A DNA stretch of 37,909 nucleotides from Bacillota bacterium (GTDB taxonomy: Bacteria > Bacillota > UBA4882 > UBA8346), in the NCBI GenBank assembly GCA_023436305.1, contig JAEZJQ010000062.1, forward strand, positions 1 to 37,909, read 5' to 3'. The translations under genes and the position numbers were made by a program. Below the pieces are notes generated by a model, which searched no databases, was not told the origin of the DNA, and saw only the letters and a program-made list of their open reading frames with translations. Of this stretch, positions 7,357-16,530 are shown piece by piece (position 1 is the first letter of the stretch; every line of letters begins with the position of its first letter).

Positions 7357-8376
7357 ATGAAACGGAGCGGTAAAGGTTTATTCATCCTGTTGATCATTGT
7401 AATGATTACCACAATGATCGTCCCAGCGTCATTTGGAGCAAAGCAATTAACGGTCGGTGTTGTTATTCCCTATGAGGTCGGTTGGTTTGGAGCTTTCAAA
7501 CAAGGATTTGAGGTTATCGCGAAAGAAGAAGGCGTCAAACTTGTTTGGCAGTATCATGGTTATAAAGCGGATCAGGAAACTTCAGCCGTTCAGAATTTAA
7601 TCACCATGGGCGTTGATGCTATCAATGTTACAGCAGCAACTTCCGATAGTGCTCAATACTCATGCAGCCTTGCCAATGATGCGAAGATTCCCATACAAAT
7701 TACTGAAAGCGGTATCGCGGCGGGTAAAGGAAAACCCGTGGCCAATATCGACTTCAATTGGTCGGAAATTTATCGATTTCTCGTCGACAATCTTCGCAAG
7801 GATGAAAAAGGACCGTTGTCCCTCGTCTATATTTCGGGATTTGCCGGAAGCCCGACGATCACTCAAGCGATTGCCGGCTTGAAAGATGAGATTACGAAAG
7901 TAAAAGAAGTTAAATTAGCGACCGATGTTCAATATGGAGACTATGCCACCGATAAGTCCTTAAATATTACGAAATCCTTGGTACAGTCGGGTCTAAAGTT
8001 TAACGTGGCCATTGGTGTTTGTCAGGAAGTTACGGAAGGAATCATCCAGGGACTTAAAGAACAAAACATCGATCGCAATAAAGTAAAGGTTGTTTCTGTC
8101 AACGGCGGTCCAATGGATGTCGAAAATTTTAAAAAGGGTAATCTGGATTATGCGGTGAGCCAGTCACCGGCATTGCACGGTATGATCTGTGCTGAAAACC
8201 TCATTTCATATCTTAAAGGCCGCACCTATCAAAAGCAAACTTATTCCCCCATTACCTGGGTAAACGCCAAAACGTGGCAAAAAAATCTTATTCCTTGGGA
8301 TATGAATACCCGATGGCTACCAGTTGTAAAAGAGTTTGTGAAGACCGGAAAGTATCAACCCGAACTGAAGAAATAA
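7357..8376 (+). CDS. sugar ABC transporter substrate-binding protein (RbsB-like)
   Basis: 339-residue periplasmic binding protein of the Peripla_BP_4/RbsB class. A Sec signal peptide has a charged MKRSGK start, a hydrophobic stretch to about residue 22, and a predicted cut after PASFGA near residue 27. There is no lipobox cysteine. The mature part starts LTVGVVIPY, has FKQGFEVIAKEEG and NLITMGVDAINVTAAT, and ends with the second lobe around GVCQEVTEGIIQGLKE. It opens the operon, with a strong GAGGAGG ribosome site before the ATG. It should capture the sugar and deliver it to the permease at 10075. The ligand is unknown; the downstream genes suggest an amino sugar or its glycoside. Confidence 0.92.
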   Translation: MKRSGKGLFILLIIVMITTMIVPASFGAKQLTVGVVIPYEVGWFGAFKQGFEVIAKEEGVKLVWQYHGYKADQETSAVQNLITMGVDAINVTAATSDSAQYSCSLANDAKIPIQITESGIAAGKGKPVANIDFNWSEIYRFLVDNLRKDEKGPLSLVYISGFAGSPTITQAIAGLKDEITKVKEVKLATDVQYGDYATDKSLNITKSLVQSGLKFNVAIGVCQEVTEGIIQGLKEQNIDRNKVKVVSVNGGPMDVENFKKGNLDYAVSQSPALHGMICAENLISYLKGRTYQKQTYSPITWVNAKTWQKNLIPWDMNTRWLPVVKEFVKTGKYQPELKK

Positions 8377-8453
8377 GAACGCTAAAACAGCATGAATAAC
8401 ACCATATTATCATAAAAAGTTTGCTAAAAAGCAATCTTTGGAAGGATAAATAT

Positions 8454-8496
8454 ATAATCAGGGGGTTCGAGGGAACCCCTTGAAGCCCCTGATTAT
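8454..8496 (+). promoter_or_regulatory. intercistronic hairpin after the binding-protein gene
   Basis: ATAATCAGGGG (8454-8464) and CCCCTGATTAT (8486-8496) are perfect 11-bp arms. An alternative inner hairpin, GGGGTTC/GAACCCC, lies in the same sequence. With no T run after it, it is likelier to be an mRNA-protecting or partial-attenuation structure that raises binding-protein yield over transporter yield than a full terminator. The 180-bp gap contains no gene. Confidence 0.65.
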
Positions 8497-8558
8497 TGGC
8501 GTTATGATGATGGACCGCTATTATAATAGCGACAAGGTTTGCCGGCGAGGGATGACAA

Positions 8559-10073
8559 ATGGAACAAAAAAATATTCTGGAAACCATAAAGATCAGTAAG
8601 AGCTATCCGGGGGTTCGTGCTCTCGATGATGTGGATTTTGATCTTAAGCACGGCGAAGTGCATGCGCTGGTTGGTCAAAACGGTGCCGGTAAATCCACCT
8701 TAATCGAGGTTATCGCGGGATCGGTGAAACCGGATTCCGGAACCATCATGGTCGATGGCCAAACGTTTAATTACCTTGAACCAGCCAAATCAATTGAACT
8801 TGGAATTCAAACCGTTCACCAGGAAAACCAGTTAGTCGAAGAGCTTTCGGTGGCGGAAAATATCTACCTCCACAATTTGCCCAGTGGCAAACTGGGTTTC
8901 GTAAACCACTCCACCGCTGTGAATGCCGCAGCTTCTTTATTAAAAGAGCTCGATATTGCTATATCTCCTGATCGCAGACTGAAAGATTTAACTTTTATCG
9001 AAAAAAAACTCATTAGCCTGGCGAAGGCGTGCTCCCGTAATGCGCAGATTTTAATTCTGGATGAACCAACGGCTTCGCTGGATGAAAAAGGTAAAAATAT
9101 TTTATTTCAATTAATCCGCAAGTATACCGAAGCAGGTCGCAGTGTTATCTATATTTCCCACCATCTTGGGGAAATTTTTGATATCTGCAACCGGGTCACC
9201 GTTTTAAAAGATGGCCGGAAAGTCGGCGTCCATTCGGTTAAAGATATTGGGATGAATGATATTATCCATCAAATGATCGGCCAATCCACCACTTCATTAT
9301 ACAATCGGAAACGGAATGCAATGCCGCAAGATAATGATAACGCCGTTGAGGTCATTGATTATCACCGTCAGGGGGTAATCGATCATATTTCCTTTACGGT
9401 TGCCAAGGGCGAGATTTTTGGAATCGGAGGCCTTGTTGGCGCTGGGCGCACCGAACTGATGCGAATGATATTTGGATTGGATAAGAAAGATTCGGGCCGT
9501 CTCCTCTATTGCGGCCATGATATCACCCCAGCCAACCCCAATGATGCCATAAAAAAAGGAGTCGGTTTTCTCACCGAAGATCGTAAATCCACCGGACTGG
9601 TTATGAAACGGCCTATTTTTGAGAACATTAGCCTGGTGCAGTTCGCCAAGAATTCGGCCTTTTTTCTAAATCTGGTCAAGGAACGGGCCGGGGCCGATGG
9701 AATGTCGGAGAAGCTTACGGTAAAGACTCCTTCCAACTCACAGCTTGTTGGTAACTTAAGTGGTGGCAACCAGCAGAAAGTAGTACTCGCGAAATGGCTT
9801 TTTGCCGGTTCAAATATTCTCATTATTGACGAGCCTACCGTGGGTATCGATGTTGGAGCAAAAAGTGAAATATATAAGCTAATGGACGAACTGGCACTTC
9901 AGGGTAAAGTAATTATTGTGATTTCATCGGATAATCCGGAACTGGTTTCAATATGTGATCGGGTTGGCGTTATGCGGGATGGGCGGCTTGTTAAAATCCT
10001 CGAGGAAGAGGATATACGAGAAGACAATATATTGCGTTATGCAATGGGAGTCACTGAAAAAAGGATGGTATGA
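8559..10073 (+). CDS. sugar ABC transporter ATPase, two-domain (RbsA/MglA-like)
   Basis: 504-residue cytoplasmic ATPase with two fused ABC domains, as in RbsA/MglA/XylG. Domain 1 has Walker A GQNGAGKST near residue 40, a degenerate signature (TFIEKKLISLAKA), and Walker B ILILDEPTASLD. Domain 2 has an altered Walker A, GLVGAGRTELM, a full signature LSGGNQQKVVLAKWL, and Walker B ILIIDEPTVGID. Asymmetric sites of this kind are normal for the family. GAGGG precedes the ATG. It drives import through the permease, whose ATG begins one base after this stop. Confidence 0.94.
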   Translation: MEQKNILETIKISKSYPGVRALDDVDFDLKHGEVHALVGQNGAGKSTLIEVIAGSVKPDSGTIMVDGQTFNYLEPAKSIELGIQTVHQENQLVEELSVAENIYLHNLPSGKLGFVNHSTAVNAAASLLKELDIAISPDRRLKDLTFIEKKLISLAKACSRNAQILILDEPTASLDEKGKNILFQLIRKYTEAGRSVIYISHHLGEIFDICNRVTVLKDGRKVGVHSVKDIGMNDIIHQMIGQSTTSLYNRKRNAMPQDNDNAVEVIDYHRQGVIDHISFTVAKGEIFGIGGLVGAGRTELMRMIFGLDKKDSGRLLYCGHDITPANPNDAIKKGVGFLTEDRKSTGLVMKRPIFENISLVQFAKNSAFFLNLVKERAGADGMSEKLTVKTPSNSQLVGNLSGGNQQKVVLAKWLFAGSNILIIDEPTVGIDVGAKSEIYKLMDELALQGKVIIVISSDNPELVSICDRVGVMRDGRLVKILEEEDIREDNILRYAMGVTEKRMV

Positions 10074-10074
10074 T

Positions 10075-11079
10075 ATGAAAACAACAGTGATAGCCAAGGA
10101 AAAGGGAAAACAATTATTAAACAATCAGTCGTTACTGATGACCATAATCATCGTAATCTGTATCGTAGCTACGATTGTCAATCCCAAATTTTTTAGTGTA
10201 AATAATATTATCAACATCTTTCAACAGATTGCCGTTCTTGGAATCGTGGCGAGCGGGGTTGGAATGTTACTGGTCGCCGGAGAAATCGATATCTCAGTCG
10301 GGAATCAAATTTCGCTGATCGGTGTTATTCTGGCGATGATCATTCAAAAAGTCGCGGGTTTGCCTGATGGAAATCCTTTAATTCCCATGCTGGCGCCATT
10401 TGCCATCCCACTCGCCATCATTGCGGCATTGCTGATCGGAGCGATATTAGGCTTAATAAACGGTTTTGTCGTAGTAAAGACCAAGGCGCCATCCTTTATT
10501 ATTACACTGGGGTTTAGTTCAATATATAGCGCGATTGCGTTGTTATTAACCAATGGCGCTTCGTATATGCTGTTTGGCCAATTTCAGCTTCTCGGACGAG
10601 GGAAAATAATGAATTTTATTCCCATTTCAATTCTTTTCTTTCTCGGCGCCGTGATTATCGCTTTTATCGTGTTAAAATACACCAAATACGGTCGTTTCTT
10701 ATATGCAATCGGAGGAAATAGAAAAGCCGCTTATGTTTCCGGTGTTAATACCCAAAGAGTCACATTAACCGCCTATATTACCGTTGGTATCTTCAATGCG
10801 ATCGCCGCTTTAATTCTTATTTCGCGGGTGGGATCGGCTCTCGCCAATACCGGAGATTCTTATTCACTCGATGCGCTCGCTTCGGTAATTGTCGGTGGTG
10901 TTGCGCTCAATGGCGGTAAAGGGAATGCCGTAAGTATTTTTCTGGGAGTGGTTCTGATTGGCTTAATCAGCAACTCGTTGGTAATCATGAATGTGAATCC
11001 TTTCTTGCGGGGGTTGGTTATTGGTCTGGTTACGATTGCAGCCGTGACCAGCGGTTATCTGTCGAATAAAGGGGAATGA
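10075..11079 (+). CDS. sugar ABC transporter permease (RbsC-like)
   Basis: 334-residue inner-membrane permease (BPD_transp_2 class) with about eight to ten hydrophobic segments. A short cytoplasmic N-terminus is followed by MTIIIVICIVATIVNPKFFS. The family motifs VASGVGMLLVAGEIDISVG and LASVIVGGVALNGGKGN are present. The ATG at 10075 begins one base after the ATPase stop, with GGATGG upstream; a 40-codon extension would overlap the ATPase gene and is rejected. Only one permease gene exists, so it probably acts as a homodimer. Confidence 0.93.
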   Translation: MKTTVIAKEKGKQLLNNQSLLMTIIIVICIVATIVNPKFFSVNNIINIFQQIAVLGIVASGVGMLLVAGEIDISVGNQISLIGVILAMIIQKVAGLPDGNPLIPMLAPFAIPLAIIAALLIGAILGLINGFVVVKTKAPSFIITLGFSSIYSAIALLLTNGASYMLFGQFQLLGRGKIMNFIPISILFFLGAVIIAFIVLKYTKYGRFLYAIGGNRKAAYVSGVNTQRVTLTAYITVGIFNAIAALILISRVGSALANTGDSYSLDALASVIVGGVALNGGKGNAVSIFLGVVLIGLISNSLVIMNVNPFLRGLVIGLVTIAAVTSGYLSNKGE

Positions 11080-11094
11080 CCGGAGGGACGAAAG

Positions 11095-11985
11095 ATGATT
11101 AAAGGCATAAACTATTGGGCGTTTCCGGTGTCGCAAGATGGGAAATTGATTGATCCAAGAGTGGCGATGCGCCGTGCCAAAGATTTGGGCTATGACAGTT
11201 TTGAATTGACGGTTGATCTGAATGGACCATTCAGCCTAAATTCTACGAAACAGGATGCGGAGGCGTTACGGAAGGAAGCGGAGCATATCGGGATACGGCT
11301 TTCAACAGTTTGCTCCGGACTTTCGTGGAAAGAGAGTCCAACCAGTCCCGATCCGGACATTCGCCATAAGGCGGTAATGAACACGGGAAAAATGATTGAA
11401 TTGGCGGCAATACTCGGAGCCGAAACGGTTCTTTACGTGCCGGGTATGGTATCCGCCGGCTTCGCGCCTGAATTTATTCCGCAACGTTACGATCAGGTTG
11501 AAAACTGGGCCAAGGAATCAATCATGAAACTGTTGCCTATCGCAGAACGGTATCAAGTGAAAATTGGGATTGAAAACGTCTGGAACCGTTTTCTGTTAAC
11601 TCCGATGGAAATGCGGGATTTTATCGATTCCTTTCACTCCCCTTGGGTCGGTTCGTATTTTGATGTGGGAAATATAATGCTTTATGGCCATCCGGAACAT
11701 TGGATCGAAATATTGGGCGCAAGAATTCTGGCGGTTCATATGAAAGATTTTCGGGTGAATGTAGGGAATCTCGACGGTTTTGTCGATCTGCTTTCCGGTG
11801 ATGTCGATTTCGCGCAAGTGATGTTGGCGTTTAAAAATATTGGGTATACGGGTCCTTTTACGGTGGAAATCCTCCCCGGAATCACCGGAAGCGTCGAGAA
11901 GGCTATCGTAGCGCTGCGGATTATTGAATCGGCGGAATTTCAAGGGTCATATATCAATCGTAACAATGCAGCCGTTTTTCCCTGA
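11095..11985 (+). CDS. sugar phosphate isomerase/epimerase, AP2-type TIM barrel (first)
   Basis: 296-residue AP-endonuclease-2-type TIM barrel, the fold of IolE, IolI, hydroxypyruvate isomerase, ketose 3-epimerases and some keto-glycoside lyases. Divalent-metal ligands of the usual set are visible: Glu in IGIENVWN, Asp/Gly in GSYFDVGNIM, His in LAVHMKDF, and Glu in TVEILPG. GGAGGG precedes the ATG at good spacing. It lies 15 bp after the permease and 41 bp before a second, divergent member of the same superfamily. The two probably catalyse different steps, for example cleavage and isomerisation. The exact reaction is not readable. Confidence 0.88.
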   Translation: MIKGINYWAFPVSQDGKLIDPRVAMRRAKDLGYDSFELTVDLNGPFSLNSTKQDAEALRKEAEHIGIRLSTVCSGLSWKESPTSPDPDIRHKAVMNTGKMIELAAILGAETVLYVPGMVSAGFAPEFIPQRYDQVENWAKESIMKLLPIAERYQVKIGIENVWNRFLLTPMEMRDFIDSFHSPWVGSYFDVGNIMLYGHPEHWIEILGARILAVHMKDFRVNVGNLDGFVDLLSGDVDFAQVMLAFKNIGYTGPFTVEILPGITGSVEKAIVALRIIESAEFQGSYINRNNAAVFP

Positions 11986-12026
11986 TGAATAATGGGTAGA
12001 CCGCGTTTAGGGAGGTAAGAAAAAGG

Positions 12027-12911
12027 ATGCTTAAGATAGGTATCATGAGCGATTCCCTCAAATTACCAATACTTGAGAGCGTTTTAACAGCACGCGAACT
12101 GGGGGTCGATGGCATTCAGTGCTATGCCGTGCAAGGAGAAATGGCCCCGGATAACTTGGATACCCGTGCGCGAGAGTCAATCCGGAAGTTGTGCCATGAA
12201 AACGGCATCGCGATCTCGGCATTATGTGGCGATCTTGGCGGACACGGATTCCAGATTGCCGGGGAGAATCCGGAGAAAATCCGGCGTACCTGCGCCATCG
12301 TCGATCTGGCCACGGATCTCGGAACAACAGTGGTAACCACTCATATTGGCGTTGTACCGGAAAACCGGAATTCTCGGACTTACGAGATCTTGGTAGAGGC
12401 CTGCCGGATGGTGGGTGCTTATGCAGCCGGTTGCGGAGTGACTCTTGCGATTGAAACCGGCCCTGAAACGCCGGAACGGCTCCTTGCTTTCCTGAAAGAT
12501 ACCGATACCAAAGGCTTGGGGGTCAATTACGATCCAGCGAATCTGATTATGGTTCAGGGAATTGATCCGGTCCAGGGCGTCCGGCTGCTCTCCGGTTACA
12601 TTGTCCATACTCACGCCAAAGATGGCATTAATATTAAGCCGTGTGATGCCGTTAAAGTTTATGAATCTTTTGCAGTCAGCGGCATCGATGGTTTTAATTT
12701 CGGCGAATACTTCAATGAAGTGCCGCTGGGGGAGGGTGGGGTCCCTTGGGATGATTATCTGACAACCCTGGCCGGCTGCGGATATGATGGATTTCTAACC
12801 ATTGAGCGTGAAGTTGGCGCGAATCCGGTGGAAGATATAACGCTGGCGGTGGAATTTTTAAAAAAAAGGTTGAGCCATCTCCAAACGGGTAAGCACCGGC
12901 CAAATGGATAG
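12027..12911 (+). CDS. sugar phosphate isomerase/epimerase, AP2-type TIM barrel (second)
   Basis: 294-residue AP2-type TIM barrel, clearly different in sequence from the previous gene. Metal-site candidates are His in TTHIGVV, Glu in LAIETGPE, Asp in VNYDPANL, His in IVHTHAKD and Glu in LTIEREVG. A GGGAGG site precedes the ATG. The YDPANL and HAKD segments are typical of family members placed beside Gfo/Idh dehydrogenases. Together with the next gene this makes a dehydrogenase plus two AP2 proteins, as in inositol (IolG/E/I) and keto-glycoside pathways. The substrate is inferred only from context. Confidence 0.87.
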   Translation: MLKIGIMSDSLKLPILESVLTARELGVDGIQCYAVQGEMAPDNLDTRARESIRKLCHENGIAISALCGDLGGHGFQIAGENPEKIRRTCAIVDLATDLGTTVVTTHIGVVPENRNSRTYEILVEACRMVGAYAAGCGVTLAIETGPETPERLLAFLKDTDTKGLGVNYDPANLIMVQGIDPVQGVRLLSGYIVHTHAKDGINIKPCDAVKVYESFAVSGIDGFNFGEYFNEVPLGEGGVPWDDYLTTLAGCGYDGFLTIEREVGANPVEDITLAVEFLKKRLSHLQTGKHRPNG

Positions 12912-12939
12912 TAGCGCTTGAAAGTTTTTAGGAGGAATC

Positions 12940-13962
12940 ATGAAAAGCAAAATGTTAAAAGGTTGTCTTATCGGCGCAGGTTATATCGGTAAGACTCATG
13001 CGGAGGCTTACCAAAAAATTTCCGGAGTCCAACTTACGGCAGTCGCCGACAACAATCAGGAAAAAGCCGAGGAACTGGCTGCCATTCACGGTGGCAAAGG
13101 TTACGGCGATTATGGTAAGATGATTGAAGCGGAAAGACCGGATTTTGTCGATGTCTGCTTGCCGAGCCGCCTGCATCGGGAGGGAGTAATCACTGCTCTT
13201 ACGGCGGGCTGCCATGTCATCGTCGAGAAGCCTTTCGCGGTTGATCTGGAAGCGATTGACGCAATGCTGGCCGCGGCTGAACGTTCGGGGAATCGCCTTA
13301 TGGTTGCCCACGTATGCCGGTTCATGCCGCAGTATGTTTACGCCCACCGGGTCATCAGCGAAAAGTCTTTAGGGAATCCCCTTTTCTATAATTGCTGGCG
13401 CAATTCGGAAACACCCAATTGGAGCTGGGATGGCTGGCTTCTGAATAAATCCTTAAGTGGGGGTACCATTATGGATCTGTCGATCCATGATATCGATATC
13501 GCTAACTGGTTTTTTGGTATACCCGAGGGTTATCGGGCTTGCGAATCGTTTCGCCTGGGGAAGGTTGGGCCGAGCCATGTCATGTCTTTCTTGAGCTATC
13601 CCAATGGCCCCCGGGCCAGTATCGAGGGCGGCCACCTCATGCCGAAAGGCTATCCGTTCACAATGGGGTATCGGTTGTTGTTCGATGAAGGCATCATTGA
13701 ATGGAACAACCAATGGAACAACCGTGAAACCGGTCCCTCCTTTCTTCAAGTGTTCACGGATGATCGGGAAGAAAGAATTAATTTGTCCGGCCTACCGAGC
13801 CTGACCCCGAAAGGGGCCAATGGACTTGCCGATCCCTATGCGGAAGAATTGGCGCATTTCGCCGCATGCCTCGTATCGGGGGAGCCTTTCCGGATCGCAA
13901 CCGGAGAAGCGCGTCTCGCCGTTGAAACAGTCCTAAAACTGATGACAAAAATCATAACATGA
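12940..13962 (+). CDS. Gfo/Idh/MocA-family oxidoreductase
   Basis: 340-residue NAD(P)-dependent dehydrogenase. The Rossmann motif is GAGYIGKTHAEAY (residues 10-22), with VADNN at the end of the second strand, VEKPFAVDLEAID for the conserved EKP, and a C-terminal beta-sheet domain with GGTIMDLSIHDIDIANWFFG, whose His and Asp residues are typical of catalysis. AGGAGG stands five bases before the ATG. Members oxidise a ring hydroxyl of inositols, sugars or glycosides. Between the AP2 pair and the SIS gene it would make or reduce a keto-sugar intermediate. Confidence 0.92.
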   Translation: MKSKMLKGCLIGAGYIGKTHAEAYQKISGVQLTAVADNNQEKAEELAAIHGGKGYGDYGKMIEAERPDFVDVCLPSRLHREGVITALTAGCHVIVEKPFAVDLEAIDAMLAAAERSGNRLMVAHVCRFMPQYVYAHRVISEKSLGNPLFYNCWRNSETPNWSWDGWLLNKSLSGGTIMDLSIHDIDIANWFFGIPEGYRACESFRLGKVGPSHVMSFLSYPNGPRASIEGGHLMPKGYPFTMGYRLLFDEGIIEWNNQWNNRETGPSFLQVFTDDREERINLSGLPSLTPKGANGLADPYAEELAHFAACLVSGEPFRIATGEARLAVETVLKLMTKIIT

Positions 13963-13972
13963 GGTAACGCGG

Positions 13973-15007
13973 ATGACGAAAATGTGGGACGAAATTTACC
14001 AACAACCGGCCGTACTCGAAAAATGTCTCCAAAATACCGGATTCATTAAAGAGATTGCCATGACGCTAAAATCGCAAGATATTAATCTGGTCTATATCGC
14101 AGCCAGAGGAACTTCGGATCATGCCGCTGTTTATGGCAAATATCTGATCGAATATTTGCTGGGTATTCCAGTGGCTTTGGCTGCTGCTTCAATATTTACG
14201 GTCTATCATAAGAACTTGAATTTTAAAAACGTTTTGGTGATCGGTATCTCCCAATCGGGTGAAGCCGCCGATGTTTTGGAGGTCGTTAAGAGCGCTAACC
14301 AACATGGGGCCATAACGGTTAGTATTACGAATGCGTTTGACTCCCCGCTGGCGGGGGCGGCAAAATTTCATCTGTATTGCAATGCCGGAGTCGAAGCGAG
14401 TGTCGCCGCCACTAAAACATTCACTTCCCAAATATTCTTACTGGCTCAATTAGTCACTGAATGGGCTGAACAAAGAAATGTACAAGTGGAACTGGCGAAA
14501 GTTCCGGAAAAAGTCGCCGCTACGCTTGAGCTTTCCAAAGATATACATCACAAAGCGGAACGCTACTTATTGATGAATGAATGCTTTGTGCTGGCGCGGG
14601 GTATCAACTATGCCATCGCGCTGGAGGCGGCTTTAAAAATTCAGGAAACCAATTATGTTCGTGCGCAAGCTTTCGCCAGTTCGGATTTTCAACATGGACC
14701 CATTGCGATGCTGGATCGGAATTTTCCGGTAATGGTATTTGCGCCTGAAGGTCCGGCGTTTCAAGACGTTCATGAAATCATCAATATATTGCAAAAAAAC
14801 CAGGTGGAATTAATGATTGTCTCCAATAAAAAGGAATTGCTCGCCCAAAGTCCATGCGGCTTCGCAATCCCTGCTACTGATAATGATCTTATTTCTCCCT
14901 TTTTTAACGTGGTCGTTGCCCAAGTATTCGCATGCCAATTGGCGCTAATCAAGGGATTAGATCCGGATCATCCCCGGGGATTGCATAAAGTTACGATTAC
15001 GTTATAA
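13973..15007 (+). CDS. tandem-SIS sugar isomerase/deaminase (GlmS-C/NagB-II-like)
   Basis: 344 residues with two SIS domains and no glutaminase domain, the layout of NagB-II amino-sugar-phosphate deaminases, AgaS and FrlB. Marks are YIAARGTSDHAA in SIS 1, the phosphate-loop ISQSGEAADV, the GlmS-like GVEASVAATKTFTSQ, and in SIS 2 ALEAALKIQETNYVRAQAF with FQHGPIAML. It probably converts an amino-sugar 6-phosphate to the ketose phosphate plus ammonia, or splits a related conjugate. GAGGT precedes the ATG, which begins 11 bases after the dehydrogenase stop. Presence of a deacetylase and a sugar kinase in the operon favours an amino-sugar substrate. Confidence 0.9.
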   Translation: MTKMWDEIYQQPAVLEKCLQNTGFIKEIAMTLKSQDINLVYIAARGTSDHAAVYGKYLIEYLLGIPVALAAASIFTVYHKNLNFKNVLVIGISQSGEAADVLEVVKSANQHGAITVSITNAFDSPLAGAAKFHLYCNAGVEASVAATKTFTSQIFLLAQLVTEWAEQRNVQVELAKVPEKVAATLELSKDIHHKAERYLLMNECFVLARGINYAIALEAALKIQETNYVRAQAFASSDFQHGPIAMLDRNFPVMVFAPEGPAFQDVHEIINILQKNQVELMIVSNKKELLAQSPCGFAIPATDNDLISPFFNVVVAQVFACQLALIKGLDPDHPRGLHKVTITL

Positions 15008-15044
15008 TAATTTTGGGATCAATCTGAGTTAGGAGAATACTACC

Positions 15045-16442
15045 ATGAAAACCGGCTATTTTCAAGTAAAACCCCGGTTTATTCCGGTCTTTGATCCCGG
15101 GTTTCGGCCGGCTGCTTTAGAATTCAAGGCATTTTCGAAAGCCGTTGCCGAATCCGGGAAATCTATCCCTTTAAAAATTGCGCTGGAAAGAAATGACGGT
15201 TTAGTCTCAACCGGTGAACTTCAAGTCTTTGCTCCGGACTCCGAATTATTTGAAACGAATTTCTTTTATGTGGAACGGTTCATTAAAACTTTGCTCTGGC
15301 AAAAAGGGGGCTGGAGGTTAATTATTGGCGGCCCCGAACAGATCGGCGCAGATATTCGGCGGGTATACGGTCCTGGTGGTTTGCGCCAATTTGATGCTGA
15401 TTTTATGGGCAAGATTTATGAAAGGCCGTTTACGGTGGAATTAACTCATTATCATTCGGTTCCTGACCCGAATGAGTCAACCAAGCCGGTGGGCAGGCAT
15501 TTGGATGGTTGCCGGATTGGATTTGACGCGGGGGGCAGTGATCGGAAGGTTGCCGCAGTGAAGGATGGCCAAACGGTTTTCAGCGAGGAAGTAATTTGGC
15601 ATCCTAAACTTTGGGCGGATCCGGACTATCATTATCAGGAAATAATGACGGCAATAAAAACAGCGGCCTACCATTTGCCAAAAGTTGACGCCATTGGAGT
15701 CAGCGCCGCCGGAGTTTATATCAACAACCGAGTTATGGCGGCCTCTTTATTTATCAAAGTTCCCCAAGATTTATTTGCAGGTAAAGTGCAAGACATTTTT
15801 CTACGGGTTAAAAAAGAAATGGGTGATGTGCCGTTGGAAGTCGTCAACGATGGTGATGTAACCGCACTCGCCGGAGCCATGGATTTAAACGACTCGAAGG
15901 TGCTGGGGATTGCCATGGGTACCAGTGAAGCCGGTGGCTATATCGATGATGACGGTAATATTACCGGTTGGCTGAACGAACTGGCGTTTATGCCGGTAGA
16001 TTTTAACCCGCAGACCATGGCCGACGAATGGTCCGGCGATTTTGGCTGTGGCGTAAAATATTTTTCCCAGGATGCGGTCATTAAGCTGGCGCTAGCGGCG
16101 GGAATCCATTTTGATCCCCAAACTTCTCCAGCCGAAAAATTAAAAGCGGTTCAAGAACTCCTCTGTAAAGGGGACCCTAGCGCCAAACAAATCTTTGAAT
16201 CTATCGGTTATTATTTGGGTTATGCTGTGGCCTATTATGCTATTTTTTATGATATCAAGCATGTTTTGATTTTAGGACGTGTTTCTTCGGGTGAGGGTGG
16301 GGATATTATTCTTCGAAAGGCGAATCAGGTTCTTGAGGTTGAATTCCCCGAGCTGGCAGCAAAGATAAAACTGCATTTGCCGGATGAATTAAATCGGAGG
16401 GTGGGCCAATCCATTGCCGCAGCCAGTCTGCCGGAGTTATAA
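15045..16442 (+). CDS. ROK-family sugar kinase with extra N-terminal domain
   Basis: 465 residues. The kinase core starts near residue 157 with the phosphate loop FDAGGSDRKVAAV (D161). The probable catalytic base D269 is in VVNDGDVTALAG, and an adenosine loop GIAMGTSEAGG follows. The first 155 or so residues form an added domain with no motif I recognise (GGPEQIGADIRRVYG is its most distinctive part). The canonical ROK zinc motif CxCGxxGCxE is missing; the equivalent region reads SGDFGCGVKYF. Ordinary ROK kinases are about 300 residues. It should phosphorylate the sugar for the SIS enzyme. GGAG precedes the ATG. Confidence 0.82.
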   Translation: MKTGYFQVKPRFIPVFDPGFRPAALEFKAFSKAVAESGKSIPLKIALERNDGLVSTGELQVFAPDSELFETNFFYVERFIKTLLWQKGGWRLIIGGPEQIGADIRRVYGPGGLRQFDADFMGKIYERPFTVELTHYHSVPDPNESTKPVGRHLDGCRIGFDAGGSDRKVAAVKDGQTVFSEEVIWHPKLWADPDYHYQEIMTAIKTAAYHLPKVDAIGVSAAGVYINNRVMAASLFIKVPQDLFAGKVQDIFLRVKKEMGDVPLEVVNDGDVTALAGAMDLNDSKVLGIAMGTSEAGGYIDDDGNITGWLNELAFMPVDFNPQTMADEWSGDFGCGVKYFSQDAVIKLALAAGIHFDPQTSPAEKLKAVQELLCKGDPSAKQIFESIGYYLGYAVAYYAIFYDIKHVLILGRVSSGEGGDIILRKANQVLEVEFPELAAKIKLHLPDELNRRVGQSIAAASLPEL

Positions 16443-16530
16443 TACCAATTCGCCTTCATCCATATAAAATTGAAGCGAATGGGTCTTGATTACTAAATTG
16501 CTTCCAGTTATTCTATCAACGAAAGCAACT

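Noticed and set aside
12222..12614. 130-codon minus-strand frame within the second AP2 gene
   Set aside because: It lies inside a gene with clear family motifs on the other strand and is an antisense shadow.
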